A stretch of 64,000 nucleotides of DNA from a virus, in the IMG/VR virus record IMGVR_UViG_3300007513_000017, positions 26,104 to 90,103 of that record, one strand, 5' to 3'. The position numbers and the translations under genes are program-made. This document shows, in pieces, positions 40,638-50,501 of the stretch. Numbering within the stretch: position 1 is the first letter of the stretch; each line of letters opens with the position of its first letter. The notes beneath the pieces were generated by a model. It was not told where the DNA came from. It did no database searches and saw only the letters and a list, made by a program, of their open reading frames with translations.

Positions 40638-41060
40638 TTATTTGAATCTATTATCTCTTTTGAAATTGTATGATAAACTATGTCTGCTGTATAAGTGTCC
40701 GCCGTGAGTGTCAAATACACGGTTTAATGAGTCCATATACTTTCTGTCTAAAACATTTCCTCTAGCACCTTTTGCTGGAGCATTAACACCAGCTGCCTTC
40801 AAAACATCTCCTGTTACCTTATCTACGAAGGCGTGGATACTTCTCTTTTGTCCTCGTTCCGTATCCCAAATTTTGATATACTTACCACCTACACTTGTAG
40901 CTACATCACGTCTTTGGTCTCTATATAAATTGGCAAATTGTGGGTGTCTTTTGATTTTTTCCCTAGCGATTTTAAGGTAATCATCTACGCCCTTTAAGAC
41001 CATAGCCGAACTTTCTGCTACGTATAGTTTATGTACGTATTCTTTGAATTTAGTTGCCAT
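40638..41060 (-). CDS. Putative head-associated protein, 140 aa
   Basis: Starts MATKFKEYVHKLYVAES, with VAE|S resembling a gp21-type capsid-targeting cut. The rest is basic (KIAREKIKRHPQFANLYRDQ). No domain recognised. It overlaps neither neighbour and sits between two large late genes. Confidence 0.5.
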   Translation of the reverse strand: MATKFKEYVHKLYVAESSAMVLKGVDDYLKIAREKIKRHPQFANLYRDQRRDVATSVGGKYIKIWDTERGQKRSIHAFVDKVTGDVLKAAGVNAPAKGARGNVLDRKYMDSLNRVFDTHGGHLYSRHSLSYNFKRDNRFK

Positions 41061-41068
41061 TTCTCTCT

Positions 41069-43810
41069 CTAAAGTTTCTCAATCATCTTAGCGACTACTT
41101 CGTTTAGTTTCGCTTTCCACTCTTCTTTATAACGTTGTTTATATTTATCTATTGTTGAATCTTGGTTTGACCATTCTTTTACTTCCTTTGTAGTTAACTT
41201 ATCTTCACCAACTTTAGCATCCGTTGCCTTACCTGGGCGTGATATGTATGTATCAGTAGGTTTTCCTCGGTCTTTTGAGTCAACAGGAGGTGCATCCTCT
41301 TTTTCTCCAGGTGTCATCTGTTTACAATGATTAGCATAATCAGCACCTATTTCATAACTATCTCTAATTGCTGTGTAAGGTTTAGGTACTGGTATCGTTT
41401 CAACTGCTTCAAATCCATAATCAATGTCTAGGTTGTATTCTCTTAACAATGGTTCTTTATCAGCAGCAACTGGTATACAATCCCATATCCAGCATTTGTG
41501 TAAATTATTATTTGTATCTTCTAGTACAACATAATTCGTACCTCTTCGTACTACTTTACCTTGTTTATCTTCTTTAAGATATTTAACTTGGTCTCCAATA
41601 TTGAATATCATCTCCCTAACGTATAGGTCTCTAACTTGTTTCTGTTCAAACTGTCCTAATGTCATAATAGGTTTTGAAGTATCTGGTTTATAGTCTTCTC
41701 TTATACCCATACCTTTTCTTACTGCTTTAAACAGTCCATCAACATCTCTAAAATGAGATGGTAGTCCTCTCTTAAATGACGCTACATCACCTTTTTGAGC
41801 AGCATCCCTCATCTTGCTCGCACTCATACCTGAAGCACCCTCAGCGTCTGGATCACGCTCTCCAGCAGATATAACATCTATTGTTTTAAAGTTATAATAT
41901 CCGTGTCTATTTTTCTGGTCGTTATATTTTTTAAGTATCGTTTCAAATTCTCTTACTCTATCACTACCTACTACAAATTTAAGAACATTATGCCCTTTGT
42001 TATATAACATAGTAGCAATATCTAATATCATATTTGTTGTATTAATTTCAATGTTTCTAGCATATTGTGGAAATATCTTTTTCATCCAAGATAATTTCTC
42101 TCTAGGAGATAATGGATTCTTTTTACTATCTTCTGACCTACTGATATAGATTTTATAATTTCTATCTGCTCTTACAACTTTATTAATAAGTTTTTCGTGA
42201 CCTATTGTTGGAGGATTAAATCTTCCAAATGTAATTGCAATAGATTTTTCTCCTACTGCTTCTGATTTTAAACTTTTTATTTCTGCGTCTGTTACCTTTT
42301 CATCTTCTAATATTTTTTTACATTTGTAAAAGAATTTTGTGTAATGAAATTTCTCCAAATACTTATAGACAACATTTTTAGGTAACTTATGAGCGATACC
42401 ATATTTTTTAATCTCTTCTGGTGTCAAAGGTCTATTAAATAAATCTCTTCTTGCCTGCATAAGGTTATCACCCATTTCGGACATCTTCTTTATAGCATCC
42501 TCTATCTCTTCTAATTTCTCAGCAGTTTTTATATGTAAATCTAATATATCATTTGGTTTTAATTCTTTTAACTCTTCATAGTCAACTATATCTCTTTGTA
42601 ATTCTCCTTTAACTACATCTAGTTCTGCCACTTTCTTTTGAAATTCTGCCTCATATACTTTAGGATCAAACGTTTGTTCTTTAGGTCTCTTATCAAATTT
42701 CTGTTTGAATACATCATAAACTCCTGTAGCAGTTTCAAGATGAGCGTCATTTACTTTAGGGTCTGTTTGAACATAATAATTAATCGGGTGTTGCGTACCT
42801 GGTACTAACTTACCACTAACTTCTCCTACAGATTGTCTTGCTTCTAAACCAACTGTTTCTCTATCTTTTTCTGGTATGTCTATCAATACATCAATATCTA
42901 AATCTGCGTCATTTCTATATCTCTTTCCAAGAATAGAACCTATTAATTTTACTGACACAACAGGACCCCATTTTGAAAAATGTTTTGCACCTGCTTTAAT
43001 CATATCTAAAACTTTTGGTTTTAATTTTGGATTTTCTGTTTCTGCGTCATCAAATACACCAACAGCATATCTACTTCTAGGTACATCTATAATACTTTCT
43101 CCCATTACCAATCTTCTACCAACACTAAACATTGTATTCTTAAACATTTGTTCTCTTGACATCCAATTTTTTGCAATATGACTTTTAACTGGTGCTCTCA
43201 TATATCGTCTAACTAATCTGTCACAACCTGCTAATGTTTGTGACACTAATTCTTTATCTGACCTATTATTATCTACTATAATAAAATTTGATTGACCAAA
43301 TAATCTTTGAAATTTACCTATATTAGATTGCACTTTCTCCCAAGATGTTTGTACAACATACTCTGGTATTTGCCTACTTCTTATTTTATTTCTTTCTAAC
43401 GCAACAGGTAATGTTGTGTTAACAAATATCATATAACAATCATAACCTAATGCGTGTAGCATATTATATTCGGAATTTATTCTTGCATAATCTCTTCCAG
43501 TTGCGTCAATAACTAAACCTAATCTGCCTCCTACATATTGGTGTAACTGTTTCATCATTGTACCTTTTGCTCTGGCTCTTATAAGGTCTCTAAAATATTT
43601 TTCTTGGTCAGGCATTTTGTCTGAAAGTCCTGCCTGTTTCAATGCTCTTTCAAATATTGTATCTGAATTAACAAACTTTAATCCAGTTCCAGCAAATGCG
43701 GAAGAAGCGATAAAGGTTTTTCCTGAACCTGGTCCACCCGCCATAAAAAAGGCTTTAAATATACCTGGATCGTATACACCTTCTTGTAATAAAAATTCTT
43801 TAAACTTCAT
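41069..43810 (-). CDS. Three-domain kinase / nucleotidyltransferase protein
   Basis: 913 aa. Domain 1: P-loop kinase with GGPGSGKT at 25-32, like polynucleotide or zeta-toxin-type kinases. Domain 2 (about 270-340): polymerase-beta-like nucleotidyltransferase with LIGSILGKRYRNDADLDIDV (GS, then DxD). Domain 3 (about 530-720): cytidylyltransferase/NMNAT-like fold with ITFGRFNPPTIGHEKL (T/HxGH) and a late GASGMSASKMRDA (ISSTxxR-like). The N-terminus MKFKEFLLQEG looks like a capsid-targeting sequence. It is next to a ligase-like protein. A nucleic-acid or NAD-related repair role is inference. Confidence 0.75.
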   Translation of the reverse strand: MKFKEFLLQEGVYDPGIFKAFFMAGGPGSGKTFIASSAFAGTGLKFVNSDTIFERALKQAGLSDKMPDQEKYFRDLIRARAKGTMMKQLHQYVGGRLGLVIDATGRDYARINSEYNMLHALGYDCYMIFVNTTLPVALERNKIRSRQIPEYVVQTSWEKVQSNIGKFQRLFGQSNFIIVDNNRSDKELVSQTLAGCDRLVRRYMRAPVKSHIAKNWMSREQMFKNTMFSVGRRLVMGESIIDVPRSRYAVGVFDDAETENPKLKPKVLDMIKAGAKHFSKWGPVVSVKLIGSILGKRYRNDADLDIDVLIDIPEKDRETVGLEARQSVGEVSGKLVPGTQHPINYYVQTDPKVNDAHLETATGVYDVFKQKFDKRPKEQTFDPKVYEAEFQKKVAELDVVKGELQRDIVDYEELKELKPNDILDLHIKTAEKLEEIEDAIKKMSEMGDNLMQARRDLFNRPLTPEEIKKYGIAHKLPKNVVYKYLEKFHYTKFFYKCKKILEDEKVTDAEIKSLKSEAVGEKSIAITFGRFNPPTIGHEKLINKVVRADRNYKIYISRSEDSKKNPLSPREKLSWMKKIFPQYARNIEINTTNMILDIATMLYNKGHNVLKFVVGSDRVREFETILKKYNDQKNRHGYYNFKTIDVISAGERDPDAEGASGMSASKMRDAAQKGDVASFKRGLPSHFRDVDGLFKAVRKGMGIREDYKPDTSKPIMTLGQFEQKQVRDLYVREMIFNIGDQVKYLKEDKQGKVVRRGTNYVVLEDTNNNLHKCWIWDCIPVAADKEPLLREYNLDIDYGFEAVETIPVPKPYTAIRDSYEIGADYANHCKQMTPGEKEDAPPVDSKDRGKPTDTYISRPGKATDAKVGEDKLTTKEVKEWSNQDSTIDKYKQRYKEEWKAKLNEVVAKMIEKL

Positions 43811-45025
43811 TTATTTCCATCCTTTTGGCAACGTAAAGTTTGCCCTACTAAATTCTAATCTATCTACTATTTTTACTGCACCTGCTACTCTATCTACTGC
43901 AACATATCCTTCAGGTGCTGTTACTCTATATCCTGTTCCAGTTTTAATGTAGTGTCCTATCTGTTGAATTTGATTCATCTTTTGTATCAATGTGTTCTTC
44001 GCATTACCTAAAGTTACGTGACTTGCTATCGCCATATATAAACCTGATTTATTTTGATTAATAAATCTTAATCCATCTGCTAATATATCTCTATATTTTT
44101 GTTTTGCTTTTTCAGTTTTTCTTTGGTCTATTTCTGTCTTCAAAATGTTCTCATAATAATCTCTAAACATATCTTGCAAGACTCTAACCTTTGCCATACT
44201 GCCTTTATTATTTCTAATGTAATGATTGAAAAATGCTTTTAATCTAAACCCTACAGATAAAGGGTCACTAGCACGACTAGTCATTTCATCTAATATCTTA
44301 CTTGCTTTACCTAAAGAACCTTCTGCCATTCTTAATTGAGCATCAAATTTTCCTAGTTCTGATTTAGTAAAAGTAATAGAACCAGAGTCATCCTTATATT
44401 CAGCACTCGCAACCCACACTCTTGAATTACCTGACCCTCTAACATTACCAAAACTTGCACTTAAACTTTTCATATCTTTACCAGTATACATTGTATGAAA
44501 TACAATACCCATTTTAGCACGAGCAATTTTCTTACCTATATTGCTATTTGATTGTACTGCATATGTGATTGTATTTGGTGTAAAGGTTATCATTTTTTCA
44601 CCATCAATTGAAGCTGATTTTTTATCGTTAGTAAATAATAAATCACCTTGTAAAATTTGTTTAATGTTTAAACTAGATAAATGATTAAGACATACTGATA
44701 ATTTTTGAGCGACAGGACCAGAATGGTTCCGTCTTATGTCTGCTGTTGTGTAATTGATTTTGGGAGTTTTGTTGAATATAGATTTAGTACCAACAAAGAA
44801 TTGACCGTTTTCAGGATTGACACCACATATAATAGCAGGTGCCCCATCCCATTTAACAGTAGTATTGATTTTTGCTCCCGAGTGACCTGCGAGCATATCT
44901 CTTACTGATTTTAGAAAGTTAATTGCGTTAACTCCACCAGCCGAACCTCTATTGATTATATCATCTTCTAGGTGTTCTAGGTGTGTGTTCTTGTCGTTTG
45001 TGGTAAAACCTTTAAAACTAAACAT
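43811..45025 (-). CDS. ATP-dependent ligase/nucleotidyltransferase-like protein
   Basis: 404 aa. TVKWDGAPAIICG is motif I of the nucleic-acid ligase superfamily, with adenylation Lys58 in KxDG. Later IKQILQGDLLF resembles motif IIIa and GIVFHTMY motif IV. The C-terminal half is helical. A ribosome site GAGG and a late promoter (45090-45097) precede it. Ligase or RNA-repair function fits, but the acceptor is unknown; the protein may be packaged in the head. Confidence 0.7.
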   Translation of the reverse strand: MFSFKGFTTNDKNTHLEHLEDDIINRGSAGGVNAINFLKSVRDMLAGHSGAKINTTVKWDGAPAIICGVNPENGQFFVGTKSIFNKTPKINYTTADIRRNHSGPVAQKLSVCLNHLSSLNIKQILQGDLLFTNDKKSASIDGEKMITFTPNTITYAVQSNSNIGKKIARAKMGIVFHTMYTGKDMKSLSASFGNVRGSGNSRVWVASAEYKDDSGSITFTKSELGKFDAQLRMAEGSLGKASKILDEMTSRASDPLSVGFRLKAFFNHYIRNNKGSMAKVRVLQDMFRDYYENILKTEIDQRKTEKAKQKYRDILADGLRFINQNKSGLYMAIASHVTLGNAKNTLIQKMNQIQQIGHYIKTGTGYRVTAPEGYVAVDRVAGAVKIVDRLEFSRANFTLPKGWK

Positions 45026-45089
45026 TATTCCTCATTTATTCCATTAGTATAATCTATATTCACATATCCATTAACAAATCATATACTAC

Positions 45090-45097
45090 TATTTATA
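45090..45097 (-). promoter_or_regulatory. T4-type late promoter
   Basis: TATAAATA on the minus strand, about 65 bases upstream of the ligase-like gene. Confidence 0.6.
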
Positions 45098-45170
45098 CTA
45101 TTTTACTACGTGAAAAAGATTGATTACGATTTCACTAGATTGTCCCCTCCAAAACTGATAGTATATACAT

Positions 45171-45371
45171 ATGAAAACACACGAAAAAGACTTTGAGATT
45201 CTACAAGATGAAATTCAAAAAGTTTTAGATAAAGCTGAAATAAAAATGAATACTCTTATAGATGATTATAGTACAAAGTATGAAGATGAAGATGACGCTG
45301 TACAAATTCAAACTTATGATTTAAGTTCTTTGTTCAGACAGTTATCTGACTTTGTTGAAGACCATATATAA
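45171..45371 (+). CDS. Acidic plus-strand microprotein, 66 aa
   Basis: One of two plus-strand genes. Very acidic and helical (YEDEDDAVQIQTYDLSS). It sits tail-to-tail against the 390-aa minus gene, with its stop ending one base before it. A weak promoter-like TTGTCC-16-TATATA precedes it, but no ribosome site is seen. No family recognised. Confidence 0.5.
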   Translation: MKTHEKDFEILQDEIQKVLDKAEIKMNTLIDDYSTKYEDEDDAVQIQTYDLSSLFRQLSDFVEDHI

Positions 45372-46544
45372 TTAATATATCTTTATAAAAGGTCCGTTTG
45401 TGTCTGAAAACTCTTTCTTTGAACCGTAGTATAGGACACTTAACCATTCATCAAATTTTTTCCTTTGACTTATGATTTGGTACTGTTGAATATGTTTTAA
45501 CGTAACTAATTTTGAGAATAATCTACCTAAAACATTTCTATCTTTTTTTATATTTGTTGGTTCTAAACAATATTCTATAACCTTTTTAAAGGTAACATTT
45601 TTACTACCTAATTCTATAGGAGCATCCCAATTAACCTTTTCATTTTCAATTTTAATATCTTTAATTTTTTTATATAAATTATCCCAAAATTTTATTTGAC
45701 TGTCTGAAAATTTACCATCAGTTGCAATGTTGGCATCCTGTGTAGGTGATTCTGGTCTTGCTAAACCTAGTGTCTTTAAAAATTCATCAATAGCAGCTGA
45801 AGCTACTTTACCTAATTTAGCTCCACTTTTTCTACCTAGTGGTGTTAAATCTGTTTGAATAACTGTACTAGGTTTACTATATCTAAAACTTCTTACTTGT
45901 ACTTTAACTATCTCATCATCTATTTGCGTTTTAAAAGTAAATTCTCCAGTATCAAAAAGAGGTGGTTTTGTAACATCTAAATCACAAAATAATGTGCCAG
46001 GAATTATTTTAATATCAACACCTTTTGATCCAGCTGTTAAATTAGACTCTTCTATTGACGCTTGGTTTATACCTCTTTTTATTTCTTTTAATGAAACTGG
46101 TATCATACTCTTATTCTTTAAAAGAGTTTTCATATAAAGGTTTAACTTTATTAATTTATCTTGTGGTATAAGACCAGGAGTTTTAGCAATTTTTTCTATT
46201 TTTTCTTTTATTTTTTTCTCATTTGCTTTTTTTACTAAAAGAATATCCATAGGATTCCAAGAATTTTGTTTGGAAGGTCCTCTAACATCCATATATCTAC
46301 CAACAATACCCATTAACCAAGGCAGTATACCATTATCTCTACTATAATTATAATTTTTATTGCCTCTTAAATATCTTTTTAAAGCGTCTGCTTGAAGTTT
46401 GTAAGTATCAACCCACTTTGCTGGTACATCTGGATATACTTTTTCTATAATAGAAGTTGTAGGAAATTTACCAGTTTCTATTACAGATTCAATTACAATC
46501 CTTGAACCGTTTTCTTGTTTCTTTGTTTCTATTTCTCCTGCCAT
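45372..46544 (-). CDS. Late hypothetical protein, 390 aa
   Basis: Starts after a clear ribosome site (AGGAGAG), with a late promoter only 16 bases upstream (46560-46567). Lys-rich and helical with a beta segment in the middle (KGVDIKIIPGTLFCDLDV). No signal or membrane helix. Likely a virion or packaging-related protein by expression class. Family not recognised. Confidence 0.6.
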   Translation of the reverse strand: MAGEIETKKQENGSRIVIESVIETGKFPTTSIIEKVYPDVPAKWVDTYKLQADALKRYLRGNKNYNYSRDNGILPWLMGIVGRYMDVRGPSKQNSWNPMDILLVKKANEKKIKEKIEKIAKTPGLIPQDKLIKLNLYMKTLLKNKSMIPVSLKEIKRGINQASIEESNLTAGSKGVDIKIIPGTLFCDLDVTKPPLFDTGEFTFKTQIDDEIVKVQVRSFRYSKPSTVIQTDLTPLGRKSGAKLGKVASAAIDEFLKTLGLARPESPTQDANIATDGKFSDSQIKFWDNLYKKIKDIKIENEKVNWDAPIELGSKNVTFKKVIEYCLEPTNIKKDRNVLGRLFSKLVTLKHIQQYQIISQRKKFDEWLSVLYYGSKKEFSDTNGPFIKIY

Positions 46545-46559
46545 ATTCTCTCCTATGAC

Positions 46560-46567
46560 TATTTATA
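46560..46567 (-). promoter_or_regulatory. T4-type late promoter
   Basis: TATAAATA on the minus strand, about 16-23 bases before the 390-aa gene. Confidence 0.62.
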
Positions 46568-46573
46568 TTGGAA

Positions 46574-46831
46574 TTATTTAGATTGGAAACACAGGTGCTT
46601 GACTATACCACCGTTCTCTTGCCAGACTTTATTCTTATTTTGGAACTTCGCTAACTTATCAGCGTCTTCTTCAAAAAAGAATTCTGATACAATAGAACCA
46701 GTTGGTTTCTCTATGACGTGCCATACAATTTTTCTACCTCTCTTAACTAATTTCTTTTCGTAAGAAAGTTTATAATTATACTTTGCTGGTCTCTTATCGC
46801 CTCTACTGAACCTTACTTTTTGTTTTTTCAT
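46574..46831 (-). CDS. Hypothetical basic protein, 85 aa
   Basis: Basic (Lys/Arg-rich) with aromatic residues; its start overlaps the upstream methyltransferase gene by four bases (ATGA). No family recognised. Confidence 0.6.
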   Translation of the reverse strand: MKKQKVRFSRGDKRPAKYNYKLSYEKKLVKRGRKIVWHVIEKPTGSIVSEFFFEEDADKLAKFQNKNKVWQENGGIVKHLCFQSK

Positions 46832-47466
46832 ATACTTTCCAAATAATAATAATTACATCCTTCACCGTGCATACCATAAACAGGATCATATTTTTTATGT
46901 TTAACATTAAAATAATCTTTAATGTGATTAGTAAATACAGACTCACTATATCCAAACACAGGCATAGTATCTCCATTTACAAAAAAAATAAGGTGAGGTT
47001 TATTATCCTCCTTATTGAAAACTCTAATAAACATTTTTCCTGAAGGTTTTAATATTCTATGATACTCTTTTATAATGGATAGAATATCTTGTGGATAGTT
47101 CACGTGTAAAGCACCAGCGTCAATAAGAAAATCAAAACTATTGTCTTCAATCTCATCTAATTTTCTTATATCTCCAACAAGAAATTTTCCTTTTGGTAAA
47201 CGCTTTTGAGTTCTTTCTATAACCGTTTGTGAAAAATCTACACCTGTTACCTCAAACCCCTCGGCTATAAGCCATTCAGAATTTCTACCATCTGCACATC
47301 CACAATCCAAAACCTTTAAATTTTTTTCAAAATTATAATACTTTATAAAATCAACCACGTGGTCATCTTGTTGCTTTCGCTCCATACTAGGATTTTTATA
47401 ATCCCAAGGTCCACCAGTTGGGTGATGTTTAAAAAATTCATCCCATTCTTCAACTAAATTTTTCAT
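46828..47466 (-). CDS. Class I SAM-dependent methyltransferase
   Basis: 212 aa. SAM motif I is LKVLDCGCADGRNSEWL, with acidic loop VTGVDFS (motif II) and the later FDFLIDAGALHV. A Rossmann-type fold of the UbiE/Tellurite-resistance group is indicated. The substrate is not evident; small molecule or protein are both possible. The neighbouring oxygenase suggests a modification cluster. Confidence 0.78.
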   Translation of the reverse strand: MKNLVEEWDEFFKHHPTGGPWDYKNPSMERKQQDDHVVDFIKYYNFEKNLKVLDCGCADGRNSEWLIAEGFEVTGVDFSQTVIERTQKRLPKGKFLVGDIRKLDEIEDNSFDFLIDAGALHVNYPQDILSIIKEYHRILKPSGKMFIRVFNKEDNKPHLIFFVNGDTMPVFGYSESVFTNHIKDYFNVKHKKYDPVYGMHGEGCNYYYLESI

Positions 47467-47651
47467 ATCATCTTACTACTATCTATTAATTGTGGTTCTT
47501 GTTTTTTCTTCACTACTTTTTTTACTACCTTCTTTTCTTTTTTCTTTTTCTTTCCACCAAAGATTCTATCGTATTCCTTTTTATATTTTGGAGTATTTCC
47601 TCTCCAAGCACCATCAAATACTTTTCCTTTAACGCCTACTTTCATTCCCAT
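47463..47651 (-). CDS. Basic microprotein, 62 aa
   Basis: Lys-rich (GGKKKKKEKKVVKKVVKKKQ). Four-base overlap with the downstream methyltransferase. Likely a nucleic-acid-binding basic peptide. No family recognised. Confidence 0.5.
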   Translation of the reverse strand: MGMKVGVKGKVFDGAWRGNTPKYKKEYDRIFGGKKKKKEKKVVKKVVKKKQEPQLIDSSKMI

Positions 47652-47652
47652 A

Positions 47653-48171
47653 TTACTTCCAATACGTGTTAAAACTTAATACAATCCTTTCTTTACTTTT
47701 ATTAATACTATCTCCTGAACCGTGCATTAAATAACTCGGAAACATTACCATCATTCCTTTTGTAGGTGTTATTTGATAAGTTTCTTTTGTAAGAGAAGTA
47801 GGGTTTTGAAACACTAACTTGCTACTATTTTCATCTACTTTTAAAAATATAACACCAGAGCAAATTGAATTAGGATGACTATGATAGTTTAGTGTACTAT
47901 CTTCACCTTGTATATTACACCAAGAGTCTTGCATTCTTTGATTGGGTATATAAACTTCGTTCATAATTTTATCTTCTATATCTTTATGATAGTCTAAAAT
48001 ATAAGCGTTGCCTCCCATATTAACATATGTTGTTTTAGCATTGCCTTTAAAGTAATCATACTGCCCTAAATCTTCTTTATTAATGCTATTAATTAATTTA
48101 TCTATTTCTGTATCATTTAGAAAATTATATTTCTCATATATATCTATTGTAAAAAGTGTTTTCTTATTCAT
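47653..48171 (-). CDS. 2-oxoglutarate/Fe(II) oxygenase-like protein
   Basis: 172 aa. Iron ligands His97 and His99 (LNYHSHPNS), distal His150 (YLMHGSGDS) and Arg162 for 2-oxoglutarate, in a double-stranded beta-helix. This is the H-x-H/D...H...R pattern of phage putative 2OG oxygenases. Hydroxylation substrate unknown. It overlaps the upstream 189-aa gene by eight bases. Confidence 0.72.
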   Translation of the reverse strand: MNKKTLFTIDIYEKYNFLNDTEIDKLINSINKEDLGQYDYFKGNAKTTYVNMGGNAYILDYHKDIEDKIMNEVYIPNQRMQDSWCNIQGEDSTLNYHSHPNSICSGVIFLKVDENSSKLVFQNPTSLTKETYQITPTKGMMVMFPSYLMHGSGDSINKSKERIVLSFNTYWK

Positions 48172-48733
48172 TGTATATCTTGTTTAATTGTCCCATTATC
48201 AAATCATCATATAATCCATAACCCCAATCGTCCTTACTTAAACCAAGTGTAGAAACAGGACGAAACATTATACCAAAACAAGTCATACAAGGGCATCCAG
48301 AAATTCTATCAATTTTTTCTTTTACTTTTTCTTTATCTTTAAATAAATCTAATATTTTATTTACAATTGTTTTACTCATTTTATTGTTTTTAAAATATTC
48401 TTCTCTATCGTTTTTCGCCAACATATCTTGTTTTATACAATAATTTTGCCACTCAATCTTTGTCATTTTAGTTTTTAATATCTTTGTTCTTAATGCACTT
48501 TGCCAAGGATCAGGAAGACCTAATATTGCTTTCTCATTAAGATAATTATTCTCATCTAATAAACCTAAATTTTTATAATGTCTTATTTCTTTTTGTTGTT
48601 CTTTTTGCCACACCTTATTCTCTTTCGCCATAACTTCTAAAGCGTCAACTGGAGTTTTTCTTATTTCTTTTTTCCAACCTATTGATTCTGGTTTCTTTAA
48701 TTGTGATGGACTTTTTCTATCGTTTCTAATCAT
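48164..48733 (-). CDS. Hypothetical protein with CxxC motifs, 189 aa
   Basis: Lys-rich and helical, with a Cys cluster near residue 150 (SGCPCMTCFGIM) that could bind metal. Coupled by overlap with the next gene. No family recognised. Located between gp41 and a 2OG oxygenase gene. Confidence 0.55.
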   Translation of the reverse strand: MIRNDRKSPSQLKKPESIGWKKEIRKTPVDALEVMAKENKVWQKEQQKEIRHYKNLGLLDENNYLNEKAILGLPDPWQSALRTKILKTKMTKIEWQNYCIKQDMLAKNDREEYFKNNKMSKTIVNKILDLFKDKEKVKEKIDRISGCPCMTCFGIMFRPVSTLGLSKDDWGYGLYDDLIMGQLNKIYNE

Positions 48734-49116
48734 TATACTTTAAAACTCCTTACGCCTTTTAGTCTTTGTTGTAAAAAATTTATAAATTTCCATCGGTTCT
48801 CAACTAATTTACCATATCTTTTATAATGACACAAAATACCTTTGATTCTTTTACCAGCTTCCGCCTTTTTTAAATGAGCAATTAAATGTCTTTTGCTAAA
48901 TCTATCTGTAATTTTTATTACTTTAACTTTTTTAACTACCTCTTTTTTAACTTCTTCTTTTTTAACTTCTTCATTTTTAAATAATATTCTATCAGCTTTT
49001 TTGTCTATTTGATTTAATCCTGTTTCATATATTCTTAAATCTCTATCTTTTTTTAAACCAGGACCTCTAATAAATTTTCTATTACCAGTTTGTTGATGGT
49101 CTATTATTTTTACCAT
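48733..49116 (-). CDS. Hypothetical basic protein, 127 aa
   Basis: Very basic, with a central VKKEEVKKEVVKKVKVIKIT repeat. It overlaps the start of its downstream neighbour and the end of gp41 (TAATG). A nucleic-acid-binding role is likely from charge. No family recognised. Confidence 0.5.
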   Translation of the reverse strand: MVKIIDHQQTGNRKFIRGPGLKKDRDLRIYETGLNQIDKKADRILFKNEEVKKEEVKKEVVKKVKVIKITDRFSKRHLIAHLKKAEAGKRIKGILCHYKRYGKLVENRWKFINFLQQRLKGVRSFKV

Positions 49117-50501
49117 TATACTTTAAAGTCTGAAAATTTATCGTACGGATCCACTTCAACTTTTTTCTCCTGGTTGGCGTCTACTATGTTTTGTGCTGTT
49201 TGACCTACATCATACAATCTCATTTTAGCTCTATCAACCCCTATAATAAATGACCTATTAATTCCTGGGTCATTATATCTATTCTTCAATTGTTTAATCT
49301 TTAACTGACCTAATGCGTCTAAATCATCATTGGATATTATTGCAAACATAAAGTCTGCTGTTGCTGGCAATCCAAAACTTTCTGCTGTATCTTCTAGTCC
49401 TATGTCTGTACTCATAAATCCAGTTCTTGTTGTTTGTGTAGCAGAAAACAAAGGTACATTAAATTCTACTGCAAGTCCTCTTAACTCTTCAGCGATTGCC
49501 TTGATATAAAAATAAGAACCTATATTGCCACCTTTAAATCTACTTGACGCACATATATTTAAATAATCTATGAACACTACATCTGCTTTAAAACTTTTCT
49601 TTAATGCAAGTTCATTAAACAATGCTCTAAAATGTCCTGCGTGAGCAGCGGCAGTTGGATATTCTTTAATAATTAATTTACCACCAGTCTTCTTTCTTAT
49701 CTTATCTATGTTATTATCATATAAATCTTTTGGCATTGTATGTAAATCGTCCATAGTTACATCTAATAAGTTTGCGTCAATTCTTTCAGCAATTCTTTCT
49801 TCTGCCATTTCTAAAGTGATATACAATACATTTAAACCTTGTGCCAAATAAGCACTTGCACAATGACACATAAACAAAGACTTACCTACACCTGTACCTG
49901 CCAATGCAATATTCAAAGTCTTACTTGGAACACCACCCTTGGTTGCTCTATTCATATAATCTAAATCAAATTGATATTTTGTTTCTTTAGTATGATACCA
50001 TTTAAATCTTCTATCAGCGTCATCTATATAATCGTGACCAATATGTTGGTCAAATGATACTGCTAATGCGTCTGCTAGTATACTAGGTATTGCTTCTGGT
50101 GTTCTTTTAGTATCTTTCTTATCTAATATTCTAATGCCATCTAATACAGCATTATGTACTGCTCTATCTTTACAAAACTTTTCAGTTACATCTAACAACC
50201 ATTTTGGATCGGAATCTAATTTAGTTATAGAATTAATATTATCTTTTAATGTATTAATTTCATCTTCATTAATATCTTTTCTTTGTCCTAATTCAATTGA
50301 AATGGATTCTTTTGTTGGAAGATTATTATATTTCTGAACAAACTTATATATTTCTGTAAATAAAATCTTATCAGTTCTTAATGGAAAATAATCTTCTTTT
50401 AAAAACGGCAATACTTTTCTAGCATACTCTTCTTGAAAGAAAAGATTATTTAATATAGTTGTTTCTAGTCTATCTGAATTATGAAATGACTGCTGTACCA
50501 T
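49116..50501 (-). CDS. 41: Replicative DNA helicase gp41 (DnaB family)
   Basis: 461 aa. P-loop AGTGVGKS at 201-208, Walker B VVFIDYLN and DnaB motif 4 region (KQLKNRYNDPGINRSF) are present, with an N-terminal helical domain. It unwinds DNA 5'->3' and couples with gp61 primase. The gene is downstream of uvsX, in T4-like replication order. Confidence 0.92.
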   Translation of the reverse strand: MVQQSFHNSDRLETTILNNLFFQEEYARKVLPFLKEDYFPLRTDKILFTEIYKFVQKYNNLPTKESISIELGQRKDINEDEINTLKDNINSITKLDSDPKWLLDVTEKFCKDRAVHNAVLDGIRILDKKDTKRTPEAIPSILADALAVSFDQHIGHDYIDDADRRFKWYHTKETKYQFDLDYMNRATKGGVPSKTLNIALAGTGVGKSLFMCHCASAYLAQGLNVLYITLEMAEERIAERIDANLLDVTMDDLHTMPKDLYDNNIDKIRKKTGGKLIIKEYPTAAAHAGHFRALFNELALKKSFKADVVFIDYLNICASSRFKGGNIGSYFYIKAIAEELRGLAVEFNVPLFSATQTTRTGFMSTDIGLEDTAESFGLPATADFMFAIISNDDLDALGQLKIKQLKNRYNDPGINRSFIIGVDRAKMRLYDVGQTAQNIVDANQEKKVEVDPYDKFSDFKV

